NCBI RefSeq assembly: GCF_020171925.1
Contig: NZ_JAIVAR010000006.1
Span: 1 to 64,000, forward strand
Origin: Rossellomorea aquimaris
GTDB taxonomy: Bacteria; Bacillota; Bacilli; Bacillales; Bacillaceae_B
Length of the DNA: 64,000 nucleotides
Reading direction: 5' to 3'
Position numbers and translations under genes: made by a program. Below are positions 44,694 to 53,552 of the stretch, in pieces. The number at the start of each line of letters is the position of its first letter. Positions within the stretch are counted from its first letter, which is position 1. Under the pieces are notes generated by a model. That model was not told where the DNA came from. It saw only the letters and a list, made by a program, of their open reading frames with translations, and did not search any database.

Positions 44694-44735
44694 ATGCTTG
44701 TAGAAAATCTACAAGCAATTGTTTTTTAATTAAAT
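44694..44735 (+). terminator. Terminator after cotH
   Basis: TGCTTGTAGA and TCTACAAGCA with a three-base loop, followed by ATTGTTTTTT. Confidence 0.9.
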
Positions 44736-44821
44736 TATTAGAAAACTCTTTACCTTTTCTCATCTTTAAGTCAAAATATTAGTAATCGTTTGTAGAATTT
44801 TGGCAAAAGGAGAGACTTCTA

Positions 44822-45001
44822 ATGAAAAAAGCGGAAATCGGAGATGTTATTGAATTCAAGGATGGACTGAAAGGGATTGTTGAAAAAGTAAATGAGAATT
44901 CTGTCATTGTCGACCTTACCTATATGGATAATTACAGAGACCTCGAACTAGAAGAAAAAACAGTCGTCAACCACAAGAACTATTCGATTATCGGGCATTG
45001 A
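44822..45001 (+). CDS. ykvS: YkvS-family (DUF2187) protein
   Basis: A 59-residue KOW/SH3-like protein: MKKAEIGDVIEFKDGLKGIV, then EKVNENSVIVDLTYMDNY. It is very close to what I remember of B. subtilis YkvS (61 residues), of unknown function. A clear AAAAGGAGAG ribosome site precedes the ATG. B. subtilis also has ykvS close to ykvT, as here. Confidence 0.87.
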   Translation: MKKAEIGDVIEFKDGLKGIVEKVNENSVIVDLTYMDNYRDLELEEKTVVNHKNYSIIGH

Positions 45002-45176
45002 TGCCTCTATGAACGGCCGGGTGGACAATCTTCTATCATACGTGATTGAAGGACACCGGCCTTCATGACTTACATGTTGGAGTAGACGAACGATTCAATG
45101 ATGAATATGAATAGTTTCTTCTATTTCGTTTAGGATATTCTTATAGAATAATTCATGATAAGGTGGCTCGCATACG

Positions 45177-46565
45177 ATGCATCTGAATGTCCATATCTTA
45201 AAGAAGGCTCAAAAAAGCTTTTGGTTCGTTCCTGTCATTTTCTCACTCATTTCCTTACTAGTTGCACTGGTTACCTTTTCTTTTGATTGGTGGCTGAGCC
45301 AGCACAACTACCCATTCCTTCCGAAAGTATTATTCGCCAACTTCAATCTCAGCACGATGATCATCAGTACAATCGCCTCTTCCATCATGACCATGACCAC
45401 CATCACCTTCTCGACAATCATGGTCGTCCTGACGACTTTTCTATCGCAGTACTCCCCCCGGACACTTCAAAACTTCATTAATGACCGTCCTACTCAGCGT
45501 GTATTGGCCATCTTTGTATCAGGTGTCGTATATTGCATTACCCTCCTGATCCTGTTGAAGGACGAGTCCGGTCAGGAATTGTTCATATCTGCGGCATTCG
45601 CTGCCCTTGTAGCCATCATTTGCCTGTTCGTGTTTGTTTATTTCGTGCACCACGTGTCAAATTGGGTAAAAGTAAGCAATTTGATTCATAACATCACGAT
45701 CAAAACAAATAAAAAGATCGAAGAAAGCCCGCTTTATCGAGATAAAGATGAAAATAATTCTGAAGAGGAAATTCATTCGATATCATTCGATGATACAAAC
45801 CCCGTTTATTCATACAGTAATAGTTCCGGATACTTACAGCATATCGAAATAGAGGGACTCATGAAAAAGGCGACACATGATGGTTGCATCGTCCGATTGC
45901 TAAAGACGCCTGGTGAGTATCTTCTGGAAGGCACGGCCGTCATGACGATCTGGTCTGCCAATGAAGAGATCAAACCAGAAGAATATGTCAATTTTCTCAT
46001 TCTCGGGCCAGATAAAGAGCCCATCGAGGATATCGATCTTGGGATCAGGAAATTGGTTGAAATTGCGTTAAGAGCCATCTCACCCGCAATCAATGATCCG
46101 AATACAGCGAAGAATTGCATTGAAGAAATCGGCATCATCCTATCTAAACTTGCACGCTACCGGTTGCCCGGTTCTTATATAACCGACTCTGAAAGTCATG
46201 TGCGCATCATATTGGAACAGCCATCATTTGATGATTATTTATATAAGAGCTTTTATCAGCTCAGGCACTATGGAAAGCAGGATATCTCCGTTACGACGGA
46301 AATTCTGAGGTCTCTCAGTATGATTTCAGAAAATAACAAGGGAGATGTAAAAAAAATCATATGGACATTCAAAGATTATATCCTTGAAGGGATTGACTAT
46401 GAGAGTCTGCAGAACCTTGATATGAAATATCTGATGACACATATTGAAAAACTTGCTTCAAGCTGTGAGCTATCTGATTGGGACCATGATAAAATCCGTA
46501 ATACTTATTTTCCTGATAAATATAAGACCTCTGATTCATTTCGCGATACCGACCTTAAAACGTAA
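45177..46565 (+). CDS. DUF2254 membrane protein
   Basis: A 462-residue protein with four N-terminal membrane helices (about residues 15-165) and a long soluble C-terminal part. The block TITFSTIMVVLTTFLSQYSPRTL and the later RAISPAINDPNTAKNCIEEIG are diagnostic of DUF2254. Function is unknown. The ATG follows AAGGTGG. Monocistronic with its own terminator; not found at this place in B. subtilis. Confidence 0.85.
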   Translation: MHLNVHILKKAQKSFWFVPVIFSLISLLVALVTFSFDWWLSQHNYPFLPKVLFANFNLSTMIISTIASSIMTMTTITFSTIMVVLTTFLSQYSPRTLQNFINDRPTQRVLAIFVSGVVYCITLLILLKDESGQELFISAAFAALVAIICLFVFVYFVHHVSNWVKVSNLIHNITIKTNKKIEESPLYRDKDENNSEEEIHSISFDDTNPVYSYSNSSGYLQHIEIEGLMKKATHDGCIVRLLKTPGEYLLEGTAVMTIWSANEEIKPEEYVNFLILGPDKEPIEDIDLGIRKLVEIALRAISPAINDPNTAKNCIEEIGIILSKLARYRLPGSYITDSESHVRIILEQPSFDDYLYKSFYQLRHYGKQDISVTTEILRSLSMISENNKGDVKKIIWTFKDYILEGIDYESLQNLDMKYLMTHIEKLASSCELSDWDHDKIRNTYFPDKYKTSDSFRDTDLKT

Positions 46566-46601
46566 AGGGGGGCGGCTTCAAAAGCCGACCCCCTCTTTAC
46601 A
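46563..46601. terminator. Terminator after the DUF2254 gene
   Basis: AAAGGGGGGCGGCTT and AAGCCGACCCCCTCTTT pair around a short AAAA-containing loop; it overlaps the DUF2254 stop codon and abuts the converging small gene. Confidence 0.87.
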
Positions 46602-46721
46602 TTATTGCTTCTTTTCCCCCGCCCCTAACTCCTTGAAGGAAGCTACCTTTCCATGCGGCTTTTGATCTTCTTTACGGACGTTCCACTGCCTTTCTTTTTC
46701 GTGCTTTGATTTGGTCATCAT
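46602..46721 (-). CDS. 38- to 39-residue hydrophilic protein
   Basis: A short gene on the minus strand with a very strong AAGGAGGGG site before tandem ATGs: MMTKSKHEKERQWNVRKEDQ, then KPHGKVASFKELGAGEKKQ. It is charged and probably unfolded alone. The strong start signal and the terminator at its end argue that it is real; I do not know its function. Confidence 0.62.
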   Translation of the reverse strand: MMTKSKHEKERQWNVRKEDQKPHGKVASFKELGAGEKKQ

Positions 46722-46844
46722 TACCCCTCCTTTTTTACAGCTACATGTTTATCTTGAACAAAAAACGAAGAAATAATCGTATAGCACAATCAATTTAAAG
46801 AACAAGAAAGCAGCGAGATCCGTAAATGGAAAAAAAGCAGTGCT

Positions 46845-47885
46845 TCACTCATCCTTCCCGTCCTGTTTCATCCACAACAGCACCAAGAAAAGTAAACTCA
46901 AATAACCAAAAAGAGGGTACAAATATGATAACAGCTCACTATATTCAAAAAAGCTCAGCGAGTAAATCATGATAAAAATACCGAAGAATCTTGACAAGGA
47001 ACTCGATTTCACGTAGCCCTCCAATTGCTTCTCCAATCCGAAAACGCCACCGATGACCGAAGTGAAAATTTCCCCGTAAATGATGAGTATATATATGAAG
47101 TAAAAACCTGCAGCAAATGATTTCATTACGACGGCCATCGGGATTTCGTACAATGTCACATCCGGAATCATGACTAACGTAAAATGACTTGAAATAAGGA
47201 TCACCGTTAAGAAGAACCCTCCCAAATATCCTCCATACTTGATCACTTTCCGATCCTTCACTTCACTCGCTACCGGTACGAGTACTGCTTGTGCCATCGC
47301 TAGATTGAATGCAACATACGAAAACGGCGCAACAACGGATTTCCAGCCATCATCCACCGGCGGGATTGTCAAAAGTGCATCCATAAATCCATTTTCCGAT
47401 ATCGAATGAGTCATCAAAAATAAATTGAACAGGATCATCAATGGGACAACGAACGTATTGACCGCGAATAGACCCTTCATCCCAATCATCATCGTGATGA
47501 AGCCAAGCACGATGGTGAGGAGGACACCAAGCTGTTTCGGTAGCATGAGCTGTTCCTGGAATACTGCCCCTGCGCCGGACAACATGACGGCAGAAACTCC
47601 TATCAACATGACCATCATCATGATATTCATGAATTTAGAAAACACTTTTCCAAACAAGTATTCATTGAATTGCTCAAAGGACTTAGCCTTTAAATCATGG
47701 GACTTAAGCATGATTCTCGTTCCCATAGTAATGAACAGATACCCACTAAATAGAATAGCGATAAAACCGATAAACCCGAAGCGGGTGAAAAACTCAACAA
47801 TCTCTCTCCCTGTTGCGAATCCTGCACCAATAACCGTGCCGACATACACAGCAGCGATCTGGAACGCTCCTGAAATTCTCTTCAT
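46845..47885 (-). CDS. ykvI: YkvI-family membrane protein
   Basis: A 346-residue protein with about ten membrane helices, matching YkvI (345 residues). The N-terminus GAFQIAAVYVGTVIGAGFAT followed by GREIVEFFTRFG has the unwound glycine-rich helix 1 of amino acid/cation symporters of the APC fold. The substrate is unknown. It lies near queC in B. subtilis; here the two are about 17 kb apart. Confidence 0.87.
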   Translation of the reverse strand: MKRISGAFQIAAVYVGTVIGAGFATGREIVEFFTRFGFIGFIAILFSGYLFITMGTRIMLKSHDLKAKSFEQFNEYLFGKVFSKFMNIMMMVMLIGVSAVMLSGAGAVFQEQLMLPKQLGVLLTIVLGFITMMIGMKGLFAVNTFVVPLMILFNLFLMTHSISENGFMDALLTIPPVDDGWKSVVAPFSYVAFNLAMAQAVLVPVASEVKDRKVIKYGGYLGGFFLTVILISSHFTLVMIPDVTLYEIPMAVVMKSFAAGFYFIYILIIYGEIFTSVIGGVFGLEKQLEGYVKSSSLSRFFGIFIMIYSLSFFEYSELLSYLYPLFGYLSLLFLVLLWMKQDGKDE

Positions 47886-47977
47886 CCTCTCACCTCATAC
47901 CTCTTCTACTTCACTTTATGTACAAGCAGAGGAATTATGAAGAGATTAAATAAATTACTTACCTACTCATTCAAATG

Positions 47978-48007
47978 AAAAAGGCAGCCTGTTCACCAGC
48001 TGCCTTA
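47978..48007. terminator. Short hairpin between ykvI and the M3 peptidase gene
   Basis: AAGGCAGC and GCTGCCTT form an 8-bp stem; on the minus strand TTTTTCATTT follows, so it probably ends the peptidase transcript. Confidence 0.78.
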
Positions 48008-48016
48008 CTTGCCTCT

Positions 48017-49711
48017 TTATAAGTTTTTATCATCGATCCCGTTTAGCCAGTCATCGATCGGTTCAATGACATTTTGGACTGCGCCTTCAATAAATGGCGA
48101 CTCCAGATTAGCGGATTTCACTAGTTCTGTAAATGATCGACTACCTCCCAATTTACATAAATCCACATAATCGGACCATGCTTCCTCTCGGTTTTCATTC
48201 ATTTTTACCCAGAACTGAAAGGCGCAAATCTGAGCAAGTGTATAATCGATATAATAGAATGGAGAATTATAAATATGTGATTGACGCTGCCAAAAACCGC
48301 CTGTTTCGAGATACTCGATTCCATCGTAATCCCTGCCCGGAAGATAGGCTTCTTCAATCTCCCTCCACGCAGCATTTCTTTCCGCTGGTGTTGCATCAGG
48401 ATTCTCATACACAAAGTGTTGGAATTCATCTACCGCTACCCCATATGGTAAGAATTTGAGTCCATCACTTAAATGCGTGAATTTATACTTGTCGGTATCT
48501 TCTTTAAAGAACAGTTCCATCCATGGCCAAGTAAAAAACTCCATGCTCATGGAATGGATCTCACAAGCTTCATAAGTTGGCCAATGATATTCGGGAATAT
48601 CGAATCCCCTGCTGCTATATACTTGAAAAGCGTGTCCCGCCTCGTGGGTCAGTACATCGATATCACCGGATGTCCCGTTGAAATTTGAAAAGATGAAAGG
48701 AGCTTCATAATTAGGGATGTACGTGCAATATCCGCCGCCAGCCTTTCCCTTCTTCGCTTCCAGATCCATTAAATTCCCATCGATCATAAAATGAAAGAAT
48801 TCCTTCGTTTCCTCTGATAATTCTTCATACATTTTCTTCCCATTTTCAATAATGTAAGCTGGATCGCCCTTTGGAACGGCATTCCCGGAAGTGAACTTCA
48901 GTCCTTCATCGTAAAACTTCAAGTTTTCAATCCCGATTCTCTCACTCTGCCTTTTCTTCAGCTTTTCCACTAAAGGGACTACATATTGTTTGACACCTTC
49001 CCGGAACACCTTGACCATTTCAGGTGTATAATCTGTCCTGGTCATGCGATAGTAGCCTAATTCCACAAAATTTTCATACCCTAACTGAGTGGCAATCTTA
49101 TGTCGAACTTTGACAAGCTCATCAAAGATCCGATCCAATTCTTCCTTATTCTCTTCAAAGAAATGAGCAGAAGCCGTGGCAGCTTTTTTCCTCGTATCCC
49201 GGTCAATGGATTGAGTGAATGGTGCCAGTTGGGCAAGTGTCCTTTCTTCACCTTGAAATTGGATCTTGGCAGAAGCCATTAACTTTGTGTATTGAGAGGA
49301 AAGTTTATTTTCTTCTTGAAGAAGTCCCACTACTTCAGGGGAAAAGGTCTTGATTTCACTTTCGGCCAGTGAAAATAATTGTTTTCCCCAACGGCTCTCC
49401 ATTTCACCCCTGAACTCTGAGTCAAGGAGCGCTTTGTAATATTCGGAGATGAGCCCCTGAAATTCAGGCAGGATATCATCTATATAATCCTGTTCTTCTT
49501 TATAGAACTCATCTTCGGTATCGATCGTATGCCGAACATAGCAAATATTCAGCATTGTATCGAAATCCAGTCGAAGATTATTGATGCTATCCATCGCATT
49601 GACTTGCTCTTCCAATGTAGACGCTTGTTTAAAAGCAGAGAGTTTTTTCTCGAAATTCTCCTTCAACACGCCTAAGTCAGGTCTTTCGTATGTAAATTGC
49701 TCGAACTTCAT
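48017..49711 (-). CDS. M3-family oligoendopeptidase (PepF-like)
   Basis: A 564-residue cytosolic zinc peptidase. The zinc motif HEAGHAFQVYS is near residue 375, with the third ligand Glu in YEACEIHSMSMEFFTWPW. An all-helical thimet-like fold precedes it. It cuts short peptides. Also typical are GGGYCTYIPNYEAPFIFSNF and SPFYYIDYTLAQICAFQFW near the C-terminus. It is alone, with no peptide transporter nearby. Confidence 0.92.
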   Translation of the reverse strand: MKFEQFTYERPDLGVLKENFEKKLSAFKQASTLEEQVNAMDSINNLRLDFDTMLNICYVRHTIDTEDEFYKEEQDYIDDILPEFQGLISEYYKALLDSEFRGEMESRWGKQLFSLAESEIKTFSPEVVGLLQEENKLSSQYTKLMASAKIQFQGEERTLAQLAPFTQSIDRDTRKKAATASAHFFEENKEELDRIFDELVKVRHKIATQLGYENFVELGYYRMTRTDYTPEMVKVFREGVKQYVVPLVEKLKKRQSERIGIENLKFYDEGLKFTSGNAVPKGDPAYIIENGKKMYEELSEETKEFFHFMIDGNLMDLEAKKGKAGGGYCTYIPNYEAPFIFSNFNGTSGDIDVLTHEAGHAFQVYSSRGFDIPEYHWPTYEACEIHSMSMEFFTWPWMELFFKEDTDKYKFTHLSDGLKFLPYGVAVDEFQHFVYENPDATPAERNAAWREIEEAYLPGRDYDGIEYLETGGFWQRQSHIYNSPFYYIDYTLAQICAFQFWVKMNENREEAWSDYVDLCKLGGSRSFTELVKSANLESPFIEGAVQNVIEPIDDWLNGIDDKNL

Positions 49712-49858
49712 ATGTTCTTCCCCTTTTTCATTCTTTTTTTAGACGGCCTCTCTATCGATTATCTACGGAGGTCATCAATCGATTACTTTCTGTAATCCCT
49801 CTATAACTATTCTACACGTCGATAGCTTTTCCCTGTCATTTCAGAAAATGAGTTCATT

Positions 49859-49888
49859 AAAAAAAGAACCCAACATGGGTTCTTTTTA
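49859..49888. terminator. Terminator after mhqR
   Basis: AAAAAGAACCC and GGGTTCTTTTT around a short CAACAT loop, directly past the mhqR stop on the minus strand. Confidence 0.88.
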
Positions 49889-49889
49889 G

Positions 49890-50339
49890 TCAGTATGATA
49901 GGTCCTTGATGGAAAGGCCAAGCTTTTTCAACAATTCGATGCTTTCGCTTTTTTCTTGTGCTGAAAGCGAGGACATCAATTCGTGGATTCTCGCTTCATG
50001 ATCGGGGAATATCCCATCAATCAGGCTTCTTCCTTCCCCAGTGATTTGAGCGTAGGTTACACGGCGGTCATTTGGGCAAGCGACACGTTTCAAATAGCCT
50101 TTTTTCTCTAGTTTGTCCACAACGTATGTGATGCTTCCTGAGGCCAATAGGATTTTCCCACCGATTTGCTGAAGAGGCTGATCCCCTTTATGATAAAGAA
50201 GTTCCAAAACAGCAAATTCAGTCGGATTCAATCCATTCTCTTGTATATTTTTGTTGATTTCTTCATTCAATGCTTTAAATGCACGAGAAAGAACGATAAA
50301 CAGTTTAAGAGATTGCTTTGTATCTTGATTACCTTGCAT
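49890..50339 (-). CDS. mhqR: MarR-family regulator MhqR (YkvE)
   Basis: About 149 residues with a winged helix-turn-helix (LNPTEFAVLELLYHKGDQPL, then SGSITYVVDKLEKKGYLKR and the wing CPNDRRVTYAQIT). B. subtilis MhqR (145 residues) represses quinone and azo-compound resistance genes. Position between ykvI and spo0E supports orthology. The ATG at 50339 is preferred, since AAAGGA directly abuts the first ATG. No mhq target genes are in the window. Confidence 0.78.
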   Translation of the reverse strand: MQGNQDTKQSLKLFIVLSRAFKALNEEINKNIQENGLNPTEFAVLELLYHKGDQPLQQIGGKILLASGSITYVVDKLEKKGYLKRVACPNDRRVTYAQITGEGRSLIDGIFPDHEARIHELMSSLSAQEKSESIELLKKLGLSIKDLSY

Positions 50340-50495
50340 ATTCTTCATTCCTTTGATTGGTATAGAGCCATCATGTGCATTGAAACAGGTTCATTCTGGC
50401 CGCCGGTCACATTTGATTCTATCCGGCATTATTATCTCAGTTTCAAAGTATTATACTAGGAATAAGTGAGAAAGTCAATCCTTCCCATTGCCATA

Positions 50496-50528
50496 TAAAA
50501 ACCCCCATGAACTATCATAGGGGCTTGA
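50496..50528 (-). terminator. Terminator after spo0E
   Basis: On the minus strand CCCCTATGA pairs with TTCATGGGG (one G-T), followed by GTTTTTATA. It is about 120 bases past the spo0E stop. Confidence 0.72.
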
Positions 50529-50649
50529 TGAATCTATTTTTTTTATCATTGATATAGTTACAGTTACTAACGACAAATTGATAGTGTATATTTTCGCGGT
50601 AATCTTCGGAGTATGTAATAAAAGGTATAAGAGGAAATGATAATGCTGA

Positions 50650-50895
50650 TTATGAAGCTGTCTTCTTTAATAGATTTCTTATGACTTGCCCAAACTCATA
50701 TGGCACTTCCTGAATATTCACGGGATTAACCCGCTTTGTGCAATCCTCGTACTGATTCAATAGCTCGTCCAATTGCTGACTGCACTCGATGGTCTCAATC
50801 GCGCCCAATCCAAGTCTCTCCCCCAGAGAAATCATTTCGGCTCTCTTCTGACTGATTTTCACAAGCAACCATTTCTTTTTAAGATATTGACCCAT
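50650..50895 (-). CDS. spo0E: Spo0E-family aspartyl-phosphate phosphatase
   Basis: An 81-residue protein (85 in B. subtilis). Two helices with KISQKRAEMISLGERLGLG and the diagnostic SQQLDELLNQY match the Spo0E family, which removes phosphate from Spo0A and so delays sporulation. The ATG at 50895 is ten bases after AAAAGGAG; 14 upstream codons are excluded. It is between mtnD and mhqR, as in B. subtilis. A Spo0A-like box and a promoter lie upstream. Confidence 0.87.
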   Translation of the reverse strand: MGQYLKKKWLLVKISQKRAEMISLGERLGLGAIETIECSQQLDELLNQYEDCTKRVNPVNIQEVPYEFGQVIRNLLKKTAS

Positions 50896-51045
50896 TTCAT
50901 ACGAACTCCTTTTCGTTTTGTTTCGATCAGGCTGCAAAATCTAACTGGTCTCTTTACATGAACCCCGCTGATATTTGCCATTGTACAACCGTTTGCGCCT
51001 ATCACATCCATAGTTGAATCGATTCAATTCAAACGTTACTCAGTT

Positions 51046-51126
51046 AGTATCGCAACTATTGATAGAAAAGTAAATAGATTCGCAAAACAAGACAAAATAA
51101 CTAGTTTTGTCCTTTCGTTCGACAAA
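51046..51126 (-). promoter_or_regulatory. spo0E promoter with Spo0A-like box
   Basis: On the minus strand TTTACT (51074-51069) and GATACT (51051-51046) are 17 bases apart. Upstream, TTTGTCGAA (51126-51118) fits the Spo0A box, and an inverted repeat GACAAAATAACTAGTTTTGT-C (51091-51111) adds two TTTTGTC half sites. The leader to the spo0E start would be about 145 bases. Confidence 0.55.
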
Positions 51127-51379
51127 ATCCATCATACTCTCGAACTACGTGTACGGCCTTCAGGATCCTTTACTAAAAAAAAGATTGTGTAGAAACGGTC
51201 GAGTCGGTTTGAGATAAGGAGAACGGGGTGTGGTAAGAATCCGTTGCTGTGGGGGATTCTCATCAGGGAGGATAGCTGTTTGATTGATTGGGGTTTGTTG
51301 AGGTGGTATCGGGGCGTGGATTCTGACAATGGAGTTGGCGCCGGGTATCGGGCTGGTGAAAACGGGGACCGAAGCTGGT
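51127..51379. other. G-rich tract without a gene
   Basis: From about 51190 the plus strand is rich in G and T (GGGGTTTGTTGAGGTGG, GGCGCCGGGTATCGGGCTGG). Frames on the minus strand (51132-51510) have no ribosome site and cross the repeats. Its skew and its position before a phased repeat array resemble the 8345-8466 tract read on the minus strand. Confidence 0.55.
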
Positions 51380-51471
51380 TTTGATAAAATATTTTCATTA
51401 TTGATAATAAAGGGTGCGGTTTTGATAATAAATCCGTTCTTTTGATAATATCCCCCTCGTATTTGATAATA
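51380..51471 (+). repeat. Five phased 10-bp repeats, 20-21-bp period
   Basis: Copies of TTTGATAATA (two with one mismatch) start at 51380, 51400, 51421, 51441 and 51462. Spacers of ten to eleven bases vary. The core GATAA is shared with the GGCAGATAAAT array at 8331-8241 read on the minus strand, and the count and period are the same. The 260 bases that follow, up to mtnD, hold only a terminator. Confidence 0.88.
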
Positions 51472-51697
51472 TATCGATCGAAATACATTGGGAGGGATAC
51501 GCCTTAGCATACATTCAACTGGATGATAGGCTCTTCAAGTAAAAAAGCACAGGGTTTTAATTAAAAAAGACAAATTAAAGCTCTAAATAGACGGAAAGTG
51601 GAAGCTTTTTAGTGGGATTGGATGATCAGTCACCACACCGTCATCCCCCTCGCCCGTTCACTTCCTTCTTCACCATCACACTTCTCTACACAACAAA

Positions 51698-51727
51698 AAA
51701 CAGCCCCAAAAAAAGAGCTGTTTTGTC
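51698..51727 (-). terminator. Terminator of mtnWXBD
   Basis: On the minus strand AAAACAGCTC pairs with GGGGCTGTTTT around a T-rich loop, followed by TTGTTG. It starts eight bases past the mtnD stop. Confidence 0.82.
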
Positions 51728-51734
51728 GCCAAAA

Positions 51735-52247
51735 TCAATAGATCGGCACCCATCCTTCCTGTGTCACAAAGATTCGCACCGCAACTACTTGCTTATCATC
51801 ACTCAGCGTGAAATAGTGGCGCACATGTTCAGGCACGGAAATGAGGTCCCCTGGTTCTAGGTGCACTTCAAAGAAATTCCCGTCCCTGCCTTGAATGATG
51901 AATACACCATGACCGCTGACAATAAAACGGACTTCGTCATCTGTGTGATGATGCTCCTGCTGAAAATTTTTCAACAGTTCTTCCAAGTTGGGCGTAGTGG
52001 GAGACAATGAGATGATGTCCCATGCCTGATAGCCCCTTCTGTCAGAAATATCTTCAATCTCTTCCTTGAATGTTTCAATGATCTGTTCTTTTTCTTCGGC
52101 AGTCAATTGAAACTGCTCCTTGAGCTTTGGATCCAACTTAGAAACGTCCCAGTTCTCATAGATCACCTGTTGTTCATCTAAGAACGCCTCTACCTCCTCT
52201 TGATTCTCGATGATCGTCCCTGTACCTTGAATTTTGATTGTAGCCAT
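51735..52247 (-). CDS. mtnD: Acireductone dioxygenase
   Basis: A 170-residue cupin. The metal site is EHHHTDDEVRFIV (His, His, Glu), with a further His in VPEHVRHYFT. With iron it makes the keto acid precursor of methionine and formate; with nickel it makes carbon monoxide and a dead-end product. Last gene of mtnWXBD; 16 bases after mtnB. Confidence 0.94.
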   Translation of the reverse strand: MATIKIQGTGTIIENQEEVEAFLDEQQVIYENWDVSKLDPKLKEQFQLTAEEKEQIIETFKEEIEDISDRRGYQAWDIISLSPTTPNLEELLKNFQQEHHHTDDEVRFIVSGHGVFIIQGRDGNFFEVHLEPGDLISVPEHVRHYFTLSDDKQVVAVRIFVTQEGWVPIY

Positions 52248-52263
52248 ATATAATTCCTCCCCT

Positions 52264-52893
52264 TCATACTTGTATTTTCTGTTGTTTTAACGAAAGAAGT
52301 GACAAATGGTACTGAAATAAGAACTCGCTTGCTTCAAGAAGTTTTTTTGCTTCGAACGCGTTACGCCCCCATACAGTGATTCCATGATTACGGATCAATA
52401 CCACTCCTTTATCAGCCCTGATATGCGTTGAAAATTCTTTTGCCAGATCCGGGATATGGGCATGATTAGGAATGATTGGGATCTCGAGAGTGTCGTCCTC
52501 TCCCCATTTATCAAAGGCCTTGATCAATTCCTGATGTTGAAATGTGATCACGCCATTATCCCCATACAATTCACTTACTACATTATTCGCAATAGTATGG
52601 ACATGAAGGCTGCACCCGGCATTGCTTTGTTCATATATCCTGCAGTGAAGCAGGGTTTCGGCGGATGGACGTAAATGCGTCTCTTCCAACGGGGCCCCTG
52701 TTTCACTTACGAGAAGAAAATCCTCGGCCGTTTGTTGACGCTTATCCTTTCCGCTTGCAGTCACAAGAAAGGTGGTCGGCGATTGATTGACCCTGATGGC
52801 AAGATTGCCGCTAGTGCCCATGAACCAGTCGCGCTCGGCCAATTCCTTCTTCACGGAAGCAAGCTCTTTCCATTCTGATTCGTATTCTTTCAT
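52264..52893 (-). CDS. mtnB: Methylthioribulose-1-phosphate dehydratase
   Basis: A 209-residue class II aldolase-like zinc enzyme. [10 protein letters not shown] is the phosphate-binding part, and zinc ligands are in [16 protein letters not shown] (HxH) and RNHGITVWG. It removes water from methylthioribulose-1-phosphate. Its ATG overlaps the mtnX stop by four bases. Confidence 0.93.
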   Translation of the reverse strand: MKEYESEWKELASVKKELAERDWFMGTSGNLAIRVNQSPTTFLVTASGKDKRQQTAEDFLLVSETGAPLEETHLRPSAETLLHCRIYEQSNAGCSLHVHTIANNVVSELYGDNGVITFQHQELIKAFDKWGEDDTLEIPIIPNHAHIPDLAKEFSTHIRADKGVVLIRNHGITVWGRNAFEAKKLLEASEFLFQYHLSLLSLKQQKIQV

Positions 52894-53552
52894 TCAGATC
52901 CCCCTTTCTTTAAAATGGTTATGCAATCATAAAATGTTTCAAAGGTTTCATGCGGGATGGAATCCTGTCTGCATTTTTCTGATAGATAATCCCTCGCGAT
53001 GACCATATTCGCATATCTCGTCATTTCAACATCGGTGACGGAATCCCCAATCACCACGATGTCTTGGTCAGAAGACAGATTCATCGATCTGATGATGGAT
53101 GGTTTACAGCAGCCGCATCCCCTGTTTTCACATTCCTCATCGCATGGATGTGGCCAGTTCACTTTGATTGCATCACCCTCAAAGTTCGTTTCGTTACAGT
53201 AGATCCCATCAAAAGGACCATACTCCTCGAGCAACGGATAGACAAAGAAATCCATTCCTCCGCTTACAATGTACAAGGGGATATGCTGAGCCTTTGTATA
53301 GGAGATGAATTCTTTAAACCCTTCCCTGAAGGACACGGTTTCTTGTAAGAAATCAAGGAGCTCTTCTTTCCTGGAAGAGGGGATCAAGGCAAATAATTTC
53401 GCGACCCCCTCCTGAATTGAAATGTCCCTAGAAAGGATCCCATCCTTGATTGCCTCCCATTCCGGCGGTGCAAACTCCTTCATTAAGGAGATGATGTTGT
53501 CGGATTCTGTGATCGTACCGTCAAAATCACAAAATATCACTGTCTTACCCAC
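52890..53552 (-). CDS. mtnX: 2-hydroxy-3-keto-5-methylthiopentenyl-1-phosphate phosphatase
   Basis: A 220-residue HAD phosphatase. Motif I is [12 protein letters not shown] (residues 6-17), the Ser of [11 protein letters not shown] is motif II, and [12 protein letters not shown] is motif [20 protein letters not shown] carries a Cys-rich insert typical of MtnX. It acts after the MtnW enolase to give acireductone; most other organisms use a single MtnC instead. Overlaps mtnW by eight bases and mtnB by four. Confidence 0.93.
   Translation of the reverse strand: MGKTVIFCDFDGTITESDNIISLMKEFAPPEWEAIKDGILSRDISIQEGVAKLFALIPSSRKEELLDFLQETVSFREGFKEFISYTKAQHIPLYIVSGGMDFFVYPLLEEYGPFDGIYCNETNFEGDAIKVNWPHPCDEECENRGCGCCKPSIIRSMNLSSDQDIVVIGDSVTDVEMTRYANMVIARDYLSEKCRQDSIPHETFETFYDCITILKKGGSE

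Noticed and set aside
45015..45063. GGCCGGGTG/CACCGGCC dyad after ykvS as a regulatory element
   Set aside because: The arms are 30 bases apart, imperfect and not followed by a T-run; I could not support a role.
51132..51510. Two overlapping minus-strand frames of 116-118 codons
   Set aside because: They read through the phased repeats and G-rich tract, lack ribosome sites and contradict each other in frame.
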